Below, piece by piece: positions 38,568 to 46,717 of a stretch of DNA of 64,000 nt; within the stretch, counting starts at the first letter, position 1; every line of letters begins with the position of its first letter. The stretch covers positions 501,774-565,773 of the forward strand of contig NZ_JAMLFX010000001.1 in assembly GCF_023634765.1 (NCBI RefSeq), in the 5' to 3' direction. The DNA is from Pseudomonas sp. AKS31 (GTDB lineage Bacteria > Pseudomonadota > Gammaproteobacteria > Pseudomonadales > Pseudomonadaceae). The position numbers were made by a program, and so were the translations under genes. The notes beneath the pieces were generated by a model. It searched no databases and had not been told where the DNA came from. It saw only the letters and a program-made list of their open reading frames with translations.

Positions 38568-38672
38568 TTCCTGTGGCGAGGGGCTTGCTCCCGCTGGGGC
38601 ACGAAGTGGCCCCACTTTATCTGGAACGAGGCCTGCTGCGCAGTCCAGTGGGGCACGCTGCCTCGCCGTGCT
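38568..38672. repeat. REP-like palindromic sequence downstream of rpoS
   Basis: It contains TGTGGCGAGGGGCTTGCTCC followed by GGGGCACGAAGTGGCCCC and GCCTGCTGCGCAG-type palindromes, a REP family different from the GTGGGAGCGAGCC one elsewhere in the window. It is non-coding and lies between the rpoS terminator and the rsmZ control region. Confidence 0.6.
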
Positions 38673-38722
38673 GCTCATCACCAGACATACGGTCGACATT
38701 TCCATCGTTTGTAGTCTTGCGG

Positions 38723-38740
38723 TGTAAGCCTTGTCTTACT
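38723..38740 (+). promoter_or_regulatory. GacA upstream activating sequence for rsmZ
   Basis: TGTAAG-N6-CTTACT matches the known GacA box TGTAAG-N6-CTTACA at all but the last base. It lies about 190 bp before the RNA start, the distance known for rsm sRNA genes in Pseudomonas. The stretch to the promoter is AT-rich (about 38795-38860), as expected for IHF or MvaT binding. Confidence 0.85.
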
Positions 38741-38876
38741 CTGTCGTAAGTCTTCCCTATTTTTACAGGCCGGCAGACGTCGATTCCTTCTTGGGGCTAT
38801 GGCTAACTATATGATTTATAAGTTTATTTTTTTATATGAAGTGCTTATTACAGGGTTTTCAGTCCGCCATGGTCGA

Positions 38877-38904
38877 TTGCTCTTGTCAGGGAACTCTCTA
38901 GTAT
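38877..38904 (+). promoter_or_regulatory. rsmZ core promoter
   Basis: TTGCTC (38877-38882) and TAGTAT (38899-38904) are separated by 16 bp and place the start at about 38912. The -35 is weak, fitting a promoter that depends on GacA. Confidence 0.6.
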
Positions 38905-38912
38905 CTGGGTTG

Positions 38913-39042
38913 TGTCGACGGACAGACACGCCCTTCAAGGAAGAGGGGAACGGACATCGCAGGACGCGATTCATCAGGACGATGAAAAGGAATACAGGGA
39001 ATAGGGAAAAAATGTGGGCGGGTCATACCGCCCCTTTTTTTT
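38913..39042 (+). ncRNA. rsmZ: regulatory RNA RsmZ
   Basis: About 130 nt. The 5' end TGTCGACGGACAGACA forms the typical first hairpin with GGA in the loop. Further hairpins include ATCGC-AGGAC-GCGAT and TTCATC-AGGAC-GATGAA. At least eight GGA motifs occur, the binding sites that sequester the translational repressors RsmA/RsmE. A GGGCGG/CCGCCC stem with T8 ends it. The location between rpoS and fdxA is the known rsmZ locus in P. fluorescens and P. aeruginosa. It links GacS/GacA signalling to secondary metabolism and biocontrol traits. Confidence 0.93.
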
Positions 39043-39072
39043 GCCCGCAGAAAAGCAATACATGGAAAAGCA

Positions 39073-39095
39073 AAAAGGCCCACAAGGGGCCTTTT
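39073..39095 (-). terminator. intrinsic terminator after fdxA
   Basis: AAAAGGCCC / GGGCCTTTT forms a 9-bp stem with a 5-nt loop; read on the minus strand it is followed by T5-G-C-T4. It lies 20 bases past the fdxA stop, convergent with rsmZ. Confidence 0.8.
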
Positions 39096-39114
39096 GTTTC
39101 GAGCGCGCGACAGA

Positions 39115-39438
39115 TCAGCGTTCGAGGTCTTTGATCTTGCCTTTGACGCCATCCCACTCTTCGGCGTCCGGCAGCGATTCTTTCTTCTCGGTGATGTTCG
39201 GCCAGATTTCAGCCAGCTCAACATTGAGTTGAATGAACTCCTGCATCTCTTCCGGAACTTCGTCCTCGGAGAAGATGGCTACAGCCGGGCATTCCGGTTC
39301 GCACAGGGCGCAGTCGATGCACTCGTCCGGGTGAATCACCAGGAAATTCGGGCCTTCGTAAAAGCAGTCCACCGGACAGACTTCTACGCAGTCGGTGTAC
39401 TTGCACTTGATGCAGTTGTCGGTGACGACGAAGGTCAT
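39115..39438 (-). CDS. fdxA: 7Fe ferredoxin FdxA
   Basis: 107 aa small electron carrier with one [3Fe-4S] and one [4Fe-4S] cluster. Cys residues occur at 9, 12, 17, 21 and 25 and in [12 protein letters not shown] at 40-50, followed by the long C-terminal extension of the Azotobacter FdI type. The start at 39438 has GAGGAGA upstream. Next to mutS on the same strand, a conserved Pseudomonas neighbourhood. Confidence 0.96.
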   Translation of the reverse strand: MTFVVTDNCIKCKYTDCVEVCPVDCFYEGPNFLVIHPDECIDCALCEPECPAVAIFSEDEVPEEMQEFIQLNVELAEIWPNITEKKESLPDAEEWDGVKGKIKDLER

Positions 39439-39601
39439 TTCTAATTTTCTCCTCAGGCGGCGGCAGCGTAGCCCCTTCACGGTTGGGGTCGCCAGGTTCG
39501 GGAGCGATGCCTGCTGGCCAGGCTATTAGCCAGCAGCATCCCAAACCGCGCGAGATTCTAACAGCTTGAAGCCGTTTGCGTTATATCCGCTTCTTCAGTG
39601 C

Positions 39602-42184
39602 TTATATCCGGTTCTTCAGTGCATAGAGCATTTCGAGAGCACGACGCGGCGTCAGATCATCAAGATCCAGTTTTGCCAGCTCATCGAGCACCGGGTGCGG
39701 CAGGCTGGCGAACATGTCGCTTTGCTGCGGCGCGGCCGGTTTGCCTTTGGCGGCAGGCTTGGGTGCTTCATGCGGCAATGCAGTGTCTTCCAGTCGGCTC
39801 AGGTGCTCGCGGGCACGCAGGATCACTTCGCTTGGCACTCCGGCCAGTTGCGCCACTGCCAAGCCATAACTCTGGCTGGCCGGTCCCGGCAGCACGTGGT
39901 GCAGGAACACGATGCGTTCGTTGTGCTCGGTGGCGTTGAGGTGGACGTTGGCCACCAATGGCTCGGCTTCCGGCAACACGGTCAGTTCGAAGTAGTGCGT
40001 CGCGAACAAAGTATAGGCGCGTAAATGAGCCAGGCGCTCGGCGGCTGCCCACGCCAGCGACAGACCATCGAAGGTGCTGGTGCCGCGACCGACTTCGTCC
40101 ATCAACACCAGGCTGCGCTCGGTAGCGTTATGGAGGATGTTGGCTGTTTCGCTCATCTCGACCATGAAGGTCGAACGGCCACCGGCCAAGTCATCGCTGG
40201 AGCCGATCCGCGTGAAGATGCGGTCGACCAGCGACAGTTCGCAACTGGCCGCCGGCACGAAGCTGCCGATGTGCGCGAGCAGCACGATCAATGCGGTTTG
40301 GCGCATGTAGGTGGATTTACCGCCCATGTTCGGGCCAGTGATCACCAGCATGCGCGTGTTGTCGTCCAGGCTCAGGTCGTTGGCCACGAACGGTGTGGTG
40401 AGTACTTGCTCCACCACCGGGTGACGACCCTGGGTGATGCGCATGCATGGTTCGCTGACGAAACGCGGGCAGTTCAGTTCGAGGTTCAATGCACGCTCGG
40501 CGAGGTTGCTCAATACGTCCAGTTCGGCCAGCGCGCCGGCAGTGTCCTGCAACGGTGGCAACTGGCTGATCAGGTCTTCCAGCAGTGCCTCGTACAGCAT
40601 CTTCTCGCGAGCCAGAGCGCGGCTCTTGGCCGACAGAGCCTTGTCTTCGAACTCTTTCAGTTCCGGCGTGATGAATCGCTCGGCGCCTTTCAGCGTCTGA
40701 CGCCGGATGTAATCCGCCGGCGCCGATTCGGCCTGCTTGCTCGGCAACTCGATAAAGTAGCCGTGGATGCGGTTGTAACCGACTTTCAGGTTGGCCAGGC
40801 CGGTACGCGCTTTCTCGCGCGCTTCGAGATCGATCAGGAATTGACCGGCGTTTTCGCTCAGCGATTGCAGCTCGTCGAGTTCGCTGTCGTAACCGGTTTT
40901 CAACACGCCGCCGTCACGGATCACTGCGGGCGGGTTGTCGATGATGGCTTTTTCCAGCAGTGCTGCCAGTTCGGGGTAGGTGCTGGTGGTCGTCGCCAGA
41001 CTCTGCAGGTGCGGCGCTTCGAGATCGGTCATCGCCACTTGCAATTGCGGCAGAGCGCCAAGGGCATCGCGCAGGCGGGCGAGGTCACGGGGCCGCGCAT
41101 TGCGCAGGCCGATCCGCGCGAGAATCCGCTCGATGTCGCCGATTTCCTTGAGCTGCGGTTGCAGTTTTTCGAAACGGTAGCCGTCGAGCAGGCACGTGAT
41201 CGAGGTCTGACGCGCCAGCAGTACGGTCAGATCGCGCAGCGGGCGATTCAGCCACCGGGTCAGCAGGCGACTGCCCATCGCGGTCTGGCAGCGATCGACG
41301 ACGGATTGCAGGGTGTTGTCGCGACCGCCGGCAAGGTTGGTGTCGAGTTCGAGGTTGCGACGGCTCGCACCGTCCAGCACCACCGTGTCATCCAGTCGTT
41401 CGTGACGCAAGCTGCGCAAGTGGGGCAGGGCAGTGCGCTGGGTTTCCTTGGCGTAGGCCAGCAGGCAGCCTGCGGCGCCGATGGCCAGGGTCAGGGTTTC
41501 GCACCCGAAGCCTTTCAGGTCCTGGGTCGAGAATTGCTGGCAGAGGCTTTTCAGCGCCGAGTCGCGCTCGAAATCCCATGGCGCACGACGGCGCACGCCA
41601 CGGCGTTTTTCCGCCGGCAGGTCTTTCGGCCAGTCATCCGGGATCAACAGCTCAACCGGGTTGACCCGCTCCAGTTCCGCCAGCAGGTTTTCCCAGCCCT
41701 TGATCTCCAGCACGGTGAAATTGCCGCTGGTGATGTCGAGCACCGCCAGACCGAACAGACGTTCGTCACCCAACACCGCCGCGATCAGGTTGTCGCGACG
41801 TTCATCCAGCAACGCCTCGTCACTGACCGTGCCCGGGGTGATGATGCGCACCACCTGACGTTCCACCGGGCCCTTGCTGGTGGCCGGATCGCCGACCTGC
41901 TCGCAGATCACCACCGACTCGCCAAGCTTGACCAGTTTCGCCAGATAGCCTTCCGCCGCGTGATACGGAATCCCGCACATCGGAATCGCCTGCCCAGCCG
42001 ACTGCCCGCGCGCGGTCAGGGTGATGTCGAGCAACTTGGCCGCCTTCTTCGCGTCTTCGTAGAAGATCTCGTAGAAGTCGCCCATGCGGTAGAACATCAG
42101 CTGATCCGGGTGCTGATTCTTCAAGCGCCAGTATTGCTGCATCATCGGGGTGTGGGAGGACAGGTCGGAGACGGCTTTATTCAT
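39602..42184 (-). CDS. mutS: DNA mismatch repair protein MutS
   Basis: 860 aa. The mismatch-binding loop with the Phe-x-Glu motif lies in [16 protein letters not shown]. Walker A is [19 protein letters not shown] and the Walker B/signature is [20 protein letters not shown]. The start at 42184 ([13 protein letters not shown]) is preferred; a TTG at 42199 would add five residues. The tail locus begins immediately beyond its promoter, the chromosomal site between mutS and cinA used by tailocin clusters in many Pseudomonas. Confidence 0.97.
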   Translation of the reverse strand: MNKAVSDLSSHTPMMQQYWRLKNQHPDQLMFYRMGDFYEIFYEDAKKAAKLLDITLTARGQSAGQAIPMCGIPYHAAEGYLAKLVKLGESVVICEQVGDPATSKGPVERQVVRIITPGTVSDEALLDERRDNLIAAVLGDERLFGLAVLDITSGNFTVLEIKGWENLLAELERVNPVELLIPDDWPKDLPAEKRRGVRRRAPWDFERDSALKSLCQQFSTQDLKGFGCETLTLAIGAAGCLLAYAKETQRTALPHLRSLRHERLDDTVVLDGASRRNLELDTNLAGGRDNTLQSVVDRCQTAMGSRLLTRWLNRPLRDLTVLLARQTSITCLLDGYRFEKLQPQLKEIGDIERILARIGLRNARPRDLARLRDALGALPQLQVAMTDLEAPHLQSLATTTSTYPELAALLEKAIIDNPPAVIRDGGVLKTGYDSELDELQSLSENAGQFLIDLEAREKARTGLANLKVGYNRIHGYFIELPSKQAESAPADYIRRQTLKGAERFITPELKEFEDKALSAKSRALAREKMLYEALLEDLISQLPPLQDTAGALAELDVLSNLAERALNLELNCPRFVSEPCMRITQGRHPVVEQVLTTPFVANDLSLDDNTRMLVITGPNMGGKSTYMRQTALIVLLAHIGSFVPAASCELSLVDRIFTRIGSSDDLAGGRSTFMVEMSETANILHNATERSLVLMDEVGRGTSTFDGLSLAWAAAERLAHLRAYTLFATHYFELTVLPEAEPLVANVHLNATEHNERIVFLHHVLPGPASQSYGLAVAQLAGVPSEVILRAREHLSRLEDTALPHEAPKPAAKGKPAAPQQSDMFASLPHPVLDELAKLDLDDLTPRRALEMLYALKNRI

Positions 42185-42332
42185 CGGATTGTCAGGCAAC
42201 TCGTTAAAAGATGTAGGGCAAAAGCAGGGGCATCAGCCGGGCTTTTCCGCGATGGGCGCAAGGTTACCATGGGCAGTCTGTCGGACGCAGGCATCGCGGC
42301 CGGGTGACGGGTTTGTTCATCGAAAAGTGTGT

Positions 42333-42350
42333 TTATGCACGATTTATGCA
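42333..42350. promoter_or_regulatory. repeated TTATGCA boxes upstream of the repressor
   Basis: TTATGCA occurs at 42333-42339 and 42344-42350 (11-bp period), and again at 42394-42400 inside the first codons of the repressor gene. The reverse complement TGCATAA recurs at 43237 in the late-gene control region. The shared heptamer suggests operators for the adjacent repressor, which would then be autoregulated. Confidence 0.55.
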
Positions 42351-42386
42351 AATCAGCATTTGTCTTCGCGAATAACTTCAAGCACT

Positions 42387-43130
42387 ATGCGCGTTATGCA
42401 AAAACGCAACGTAGCCTCCGTCTTAAGAGCACTGCTCGACCAGCACGGGATCTCCCCCACGGAGCTCCACCGTCGCACCGGCGTGCCTCAATCCACTCTC
42501 TCGCGGATTCTCAGCGGGAAGATCGTCGATCCTTCGGATAAACACATCTCGAAGATCGCCGAGTACTTCGCTGTGAGCACCGATCAATTGCGCGGGCGCG
42601 CAGATGTCGCGCCTTCGGCCGGTGCCGTGCGTGATGACGTACATGCGGAACTCAAGGACATAATGCTGTGGGACGACGATACGCCTGTCGATGATGACGA
42701 AGTATCGGTGCCGTTCCTTCGCGAGGTTGAATTGGCTGCTGGATCAGGAAGATTCGTCATCGAAGAGAGCGAACGCTCTAGCCTGCGCTTCGGCAAGCGC
42801 AGCCTGCGCCATAACGGTGTGCAGTTCGACCAGGCAAAATGCGTGACAGTGCGCGGCAACAGCATGTTGCCGGTGTTGCGTGATGGTGCCACCGTCGGCG
42901 TCAATGCGGGCAAGTGCGGCATCGGCGACATCATCGATGGCGACCTGTACGCGATCAATCACAACGGCCAGTTACGCGTAAAGCAGCTTTACCGCTTGCC
43001 GACCGGCATTCGTCTGCGCAGCTTCAATCGCGATGAACATCCGGACGAGGACTACAGCTTCCAGGAGATTCAGGAAGAGCAGATCGTCATCCTCGGTCAT
43101 GTTTTCTGGTGGGGCATGTACGCCCGCTAA
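42387..43130 (+). CDS. self-cleaving phage repressor (PrtR/LexA/CI type)
   Basis: 247 aa. N-terminal helix-turn-helix: TELHRRTGVPQSTLSRILSG (residues 25-44). C-terminal S24 peptidase: catalytic Ser159 in VRGNSMLPVL and Lys199 in RVKQLY; the probable Ala118-Gly119 cleavage site lies in VELAAGSGRF. RecA-stimulated cleavage after DNA damage would release the tailocin genes. ATG 42387 (MRVMQKRNVASV) is used, with 42396 as an alternative; the longer reading from 42150 runs back through the mutS promoter. It resembles PrtR of the P. aeruginosa R/F-pyocin locus, but no activator PrtN is seen nearby. Confidence 0.9.
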   Translation: MRVMQKRNVASVLRALLDQHGISPTELHRRTGVPQSTLSRILSGKIVDPSDKHISKIAEYFAVSTDQLRGRADVAPSAGAVRDDVHAELKDIMLWDDDTPVDDDEVSVPFLREVELAAGSGRFVIEESERSSLRFGKRSLRHNGVQFDQAKCVTVRGNSMLPVLRDGATVGVNAGKCGIGDIIDGDLYAINHNGQLRVKQLYRLPTGIRLRSFNRDEHPDEDYSFQEIQEEQIVILGHVFWWGMYAR

Positions 43131-43147
43131 CCCGAACCTCTTCAGAT

Positions 43148-43174
43148 AAACCCGCCCATCGGCGGGTTTTTTTT
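43148..43174 (+). terminator. intrinsic terminator after the repressor gene
   Basis: AAACCCGCC / GGCGGGTTT, a 9-bp stem with a 4-nt loop and T8 run, lies 18 bases past the repressor stop. It insulates the repressor from the late operon. Confidence 0.9.
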
Positions 43175-43234
43175 CGCCTTGAGGAAACCGCCAAACCCTT
43201 GAGTTGCGGGGATTTCATGCGCCCGTGCATTTCT

Positions 43235-43289
43235 AATGCATAAATAAATGCATTTGCGCATTGACTGTATATGCATACATGCATATTCT
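43235..43289 (+). promoter_or_regulatory. late tailocin promoter with embedded operators
   Basis: TTGACT (43261-43266) and TATTCT (43284-43289), 17 bp apart, form a good sigma70 promoter. The spacer and -10 are covered by an 8-bp inverted repeat, ATATGCAT-AC-ATGCATAT (43269-43286). A second pair of ATGCAT boxes lies just upstream (AATGCATAAATAAATGCATT, 43235-43254). Repressor bound here would exclude RNA polymerase. Confidence 0.75.
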
Positions 43290-43295
43290 TGCCAC

Positions 43296-43583
43296 CAAGC
43301 CGCTCGACAAAGCGGCTGGCAACAAGCTCTTTAGTTCCACAAGAACAGGCAGCGATGAACCGGCCTCAACGGTTCAGAGGGTTGGCAACTGACCCGGGTG
43401 TGCAGCGTAAAGCACCAGAAGCAGTTATCCGGCGGGCAGGGACCGCGGTCGGAAAAACAATTTGAATGGACTCGTACCGCGCCAGTAGCGCCGAAAAGTC
43501 AGCTTCCTTCATGGATACAGGATTTGAAGGAAGGCGAAGGAGCGCATTACTGAAAAGCCCGGCGTGCAAGCGCCGGGCTTTTT
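43296..43583 (+). ncRNA. untranslated leader ending in an intrinsic terminator
   Basis: About 290 nt between the late promoter and the first gene, with no convincing ORF. A 7-bp hairpin (TGAACCG / CGGTTCA, 43356-43376) and an 8-bp hairpin (CTTCCTTC / GAAGGAAG, 43503-43533) precede a strong terminator at 43553-43583 (12-bp stem AAAAGCCCGGCG, 6-nt loop, T5). All downstream tail genes would need read-through or anti-termination, or a separate promoter. It may be a free small RNA or an attenuator; the function is inferred. Confidence 0.5.
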
Positions 43584-43642
43584 GGAATGCCTGCCTGATC
43601 AAACACGACATGCATTGAAAAAACACACATTGAGGAATGCAC

Positions 43643-44044
43643 ATGAGTCTGTATGCACTGGTCGAATACAACAGAGTGGTCCAACTGAAAGAGAGCGAAA
43701 TCGCTCCTGAAGCACCGGCTTCGCCAGCCTCCGTCTGGGTTGATGTCACCGGCTCGGATGTTCGAGTGGGGTGGGGAGCTACATTCAACGGAATCTGGAC
43801 CTTTTCTCCACCGACCGAGGAAGACCTGCGAAATGAAGCCGAACAGCAGAAATGGCAACTGCTGAATGCGGCCGCCAACTGGCTGTTGATGAACTCGTTG
43901 CAGTTCAAGGTTGACCTGGCCATGGCCACGGCAGAAGAGCAGGCCCGGCTGCTGGCTCACAAACAGTACTGCATCGCTCTCAGCGACATCGATAAACAGT
44001 CGGGTTATCCGGCAAACATCATGTGGCCGGTCGCTCCTTACTGA
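43643..44044 (+). CDS. orphan tail-fibre assembly-like protein
   Basis: 133 aa. The start at 43643 (MSLYALVEYNRVVQL) has TGAGGA 6 bases upstream; an ATG at 43637 abuts that site. The central VGWGATFNGIWTFSPP and the C-terminal YCIALSDIDKQSGYPANIMW, ending in a WP-x-x-P-like tail, match the pattern of phage tail-fibre assembly chaperones. No fibre gene precedes it; the fibre of cassette 1 has its own chaperone 5 kb later. It may be a remnant of fibre exchange or serve a fibre further downstream. Confidence 0.6.
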   Translation: MSLYALVEYNRVVQLKESEIAPEAPASPASVWVDVTGSDVRVGWGATFNGIWTFSPPTEEDLRNEAEQQKWQLLNAAANWLLMNSLQFKVDLAMATAEEQARLLAHKQYCIALSDIDKQSGYPANIMWPVAPY

Positions 44045-44143
44045 CGCATCAAGTCTGCTGTGAAAGCAGACCCATCGTGCCTGGTTCCTTGAGCCAGAAG
44101 ACCACAACCAATTCCGAAATTTATCAGGGATGAAAAACAAACC

Positions 44144-44719
44144 ATGTTGAACAATAAAATCGCTGCGCTTTTCACGACTTTTGTACTGCTCGGCACAGGT
44201 ACCCACGCACTGGCTGCCAATCTGTTGGTGAACGGCAGTTTCGAGCAATCAACCTGCGGGGCAGGCTGCATTCTGGACACTCCCGCAAAAGCCAACGCCA
44301 TCACAGGCTGGACGACATTTCTGTCTGGTGCCGAATATTTCAATATGCCCAATGCGATTGGCGGCTCCGTTGCAGCAGATGGCGTGATGATCGTTGACTT
44401 GGCCAACTACGTGTACGGCAACGGCGGTGGAATACAGCAAAACTTTGCAACGACTGTCGGCGCCAAATACCGAGTGACCTTCAGTGCGGGCAATTCGCGG
44501 TTTGCCAGCCGCTCGGGCGACGGCGTCATCCAGATGAAAGTGGCAGGACAAACCGCGACCTTCAACACGCCGACCGCCAAAGGCGTTGCAGTTGAATGGG
44601 CCACCCTGACCTACGATTTCACCGCAACCACGCCGCAGACAACGCTGGCGTTTTCCAACGAGCAGAACCCGTACGCCAACTTTGCCTTTATTGATGACGT
44701 CATTGTCGAGCGTTTGTAA
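44144..44719 (+). CDS. secreted DUF642-like beta-sandwich protein
   Basis: 191 aa with a clear signal peptide (MLNNKIAALFTTFVLLGTGT, cleavage near LAA-NLLVNG). The mature part starts NLLVNGSFEQSTCGAGC and runs through ITGWTTFLSGAEYF to YANFAFIDDVIVERL, the pattern of DUF642 / choice-of-anchor C carbohydrate-binding-like domains. No C-terminal sorting motif or membrane anchor is visible. Such proteins are not tail components; its location between repressor and holin makes it a cargo gene of unknown role. Confidence 0.65.
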   Translation: MLNNKIAALFTTFVLLGTGTHALAANLLVNGSFEQSTCGAGCILDTPAKANAITGWTTFLSGAEYFNMPNAIGGSVAADGVMIVDLANYVYGNGGGIQQNFATTVGAKYRVTFSAGNSRFASRSGDGVIQMKVAGQTATFNTPTAKGVAVEWATLTYDFTATTPQTTLAFSNEQNPYANFAFIDDVIVERL

Positions 44720-44827
44720 CGCCTGTAGACGGGGAGCGCTGGTTTTACTCAAACGTGAGAGATGACCTCAATGCATCGGGTCTGCTCACAATTTCTTGTT
44801 TCCTCAACGCTACCCCGGAGGCGTGAC

Positions 44828-45166
44828 ATGACAAATGAGCAACAAGCCCTGGCCGACATGCCGATCTGGCTGGTCATCCTCCTTGCCGTAGTGGGCGGGG
44901 TGTCCGGCGAAATGTGGCGCGCCGACAAGGAGGGCGCTCGCGGCTGGTCATTGCTGCGGCGCCTGGCCCTGCGCTCGGGCGCCTGCATGATCTGCGGCGT
45001 GTCGGCGATCATGCTGCTGTATGCCGCCGGCATGTCGATCTGGGCCGCCGGCGCCTTCGGTTGCCTGACCGCAATGGCCGGCGCCGACGTCGCTATCGGT
45101 CTGTATGAACGCTGGGCGGCCAAGCGCATCGGCGTCTGCGAAATCCCCCCTCGCGACCACCCTTAA
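44828..45166 (+). CDS. putative holin
   Basis: 112 aa. ATG 44828 follows GGAGG. A short N-terminus precedes a first membrane segment (MPIWLVILLAVVGGVSG), a basic loop with several Arg, and two close hydrophobic segments (ACMICGVSAIMLLYAAGMSI and WAAGAFGCLTAMAGADVAIG), then a charged tail. Size, topology and position at the head of a tail cluster match the holins of R-pyocin loci. It should permeabilise the inner membrane for lysis; no endolysin gene is visible before the window ends. Confidence 0.75.
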   Translation: MTNEQQALADMPIWLVILLAVVGGVSGEMWRADKEGARGWSLLRRLALRSGACMICGVSAIMLLYAAGMSIWAAGAFGCLTAMAGADVAIGLYERWAAKRIGVCEIPPRDHP

Positions 45167-45236
45167 CCTTAGTACTTCTCCGTGCCGCCATTTTGGCGGC
45201 AGGGCTGCGCGTGGACGATTGAAAAGGAGGTCATGT

Positions 45237-45758
45237 ATGCCCACACCGATCCAGCAGCCGTCGCAGCTGTTCACCGCCCTCGCGACGACGCTGCGCAACA
45301 CTGCCGGGCTCAACCTCAACGTCGGTAATCACGATGATTTCACTGCGCCGGGGGACCATGCCTGGGCGTTGATCAGCTTCGACCGCAATGGACCGGGAGT
45401 GCGCGCCGCTGATGGGCGAATTGCTCATGTCATGACGGTGTCCCTGCAAGTCATCCCGGCCCTTGCCGCCAGCGCATTTGCAGCGTGCGATCTGATCGCG
45501 GTGCTGAAAAACCTGATCACCGATAACCGCTGGAACCTGCCTGGCGATCAATGCGATCTGCCGATGAATATCGATGGCTTGCCGTCATTGCTCATCCGTG
45601 GCGATCAGCAATACAAGGCCTGGACCCTGACGTTCAACCAGACCCTCTACCTCGGCCCGACCTTGCTCGACGATCCGCTGGGCACGCCGAAATTCGCTCG
45701 CACCTGGGAAGTCAGCAACATCGACGACCCCGACCAGTACACCGCGCTGGAGGCCTGA
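45237..45758 (+). CDS. tail protein upstream of the spike gene (possible tail terminator)
   Basis: 173 aa. ATG 45237 follows AAGGAGG. It begins MPTPIQQPSQLFTALATTLR and contains a beta-rich core (HAWALISFDRNGPGVRAADG, then MTVSLQVIPALAASAF) with a late WTLTFNQTLYLGPTLLDDP strand pair. This alpha/beta layout resembles tail terminator/completion proteins and, loosely, the 58449 protein of cassette 2. It occupies the slot of PA0615 in the R-pyocin locus. No specific function can be proven. Confidence 0.5.
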   Translation: MPTPIQQPSQLFTALATTLRNTAGLNLNVGNHDDFTAPGDHAWALISFDRNGPGVRAADGRIAHVMTVSLQVIPALAASAFAACDLIAVLKNLITDNRWNLPGDQCDLPMNIDGLPSLLIRGDQQYKAWTLTFNQTLYLGPTLLDDPLGTPKFARTWEVSNIDDPDQYTALEA

Positions 45759-45761
45759 CCA

Positions 45762-46370
45762 ATGTTCGACGCATTACTGCGCATGCAACTCGGCCCGATC
45801 ATCGAACGCCTGGCCGAGATGGAAGCGGAAATCGACGACCTGCACCGTCGCGCCGAAAGCTTTTGTCGCATCGGCATTTGCCAGACCGTCGATGCCGCGA
45901 GCAACACCTGTCAGGTCAGCCACGGTGGCTTGCTCACGCCAGCCATCAAGTTTTTCAACCCGAGTGCCGGCGCACAAAGCGAGTCGCGGATTCCGACGGT
46001 AGGCGAGCAGTGTTTGCTGTTCAACTACGGCAGCGGCGAAAGCGGCGCACAGAGCGTGGCGTTGTTTGGTTTGAACAGTGACCGTTTTCCGCCAGCCTCT
46101 ACGATCCCGACGCTGACCCGTCGAGTGCATCAGGATGGCAGCGAAAGCGGGTACGACGACGCCACACACACCTTGCATTGGCAAAACGGTCCGGCAACGT
46201 TCAACGGTTCTCGTGAATCGCTGGAATTGAGCATCGGCCCGGCGCAACTGGTGCTGACGCCACAGCTGATCACTCTGCAACTGGGGGCAGTCGGCTTGAG
46301 CATTGACGCTTCCGGCGTGCACTTCAGTGGCCCATTGGTCGATCACCAGGGCCGTGTCATCAGCCCCTGA
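45762..46370 (+). CDS. baseplate spike/assembly protein V (P2 gpV-like)
   Basis: 202 aa. The N-terminal helix (LGPIIERLAEMEAEIDDLHR) is followed by an OB-fold-like domain (IGICQTVDAASNTCQVSHGG, PTVGEQCLLFNYGSGES) and a beta-helical C-terminus (GVHFSGPLVDHQGRVISP), the layout of the membrane-puncturing tip of contractile tails. I do not see an HxH iron-binding motif at the tip. It starts 3 bases after the previous stop and leads the V-W-J-I baseplate set. Confidence 0.85.
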   Translation: MFDALLRMQLGPIIERLAEMEAEIDDLHRRAESFCRIGICQTVDAASNTCQVSHGGLLTPAIKFFNPSAGAQSESRIPTVGEQCLLFNYGSGESGAQSVALFGLNSDRFPPASTIPTLTRRVHQDGSESGYDDATHTLHWQNGPATFNGSRESLELSIGPAQLVLTPQLITLQLGAVGLSIDASGVHFSGPLVDHQGRVISP

Positions 46371-46384
46371 TTCAAGAGCTTCCC

Positions 46385-46717
46385 ATGATCGGAATCGATA
46401 GAGACAGCGGGGCCACGGTCGACGACTGGCTGCAGTTTGTGCAGCGCGCGACCAGGGCCCTGACCACGCCGCTGGGCACCCGGCAAAAAAGGCCCCTTTA
46501 TGGCTCGCTGATCCCGTCGCTGCTGGGGCAGAACCTCGGCGATGACGTCCTGCTTCTGGCCCAGAGCCACGCGGCGCAGGCGTTCTACAACGCACAGAAC
46601 GGGATCAGCGATTTTCAGCCGAGCGTGATCGTCGCCAGCCGTCAGGGCGCAGGTCTGCTGCTGCGCTTTGCCGGCACCTGGAAAAACCGTCAACAAACCT
46701 TCGAGGTCGTGACATGA
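46385..46717 (+). CDS. baseplate wedge protein W (gpW/gp25-like)
   Basis: 110 aa. It begins MIGIDRDSGATVDDWLQFVQ and contains LTTPLGTRQKRPLYGSLIPS, the typical gp25-like signature. In P2 and T4 this protein starts sheath polymerisation on the baseplate. Its stop overlaps gpJ by 4 bases (ATGA). Confidence 0.88.
   Translation: MIGIDRDSGATVDDWLQFVQRATRALTTPLGTRQKRPLYGSLIPSLLGQNLGDDVLLLAQSHAAQAFYNAQNGISDFQPSVIVASRQGAGLLLRFAGTWKNRQQTFEVVT

Noticed and set aside
43271..43465. 64-codon open frame in the tailocin leader
   Set aside because: It starts within the promoter spacer before the transcription start and has no ribosome site or recognisable sequence; kept as leader RNA.
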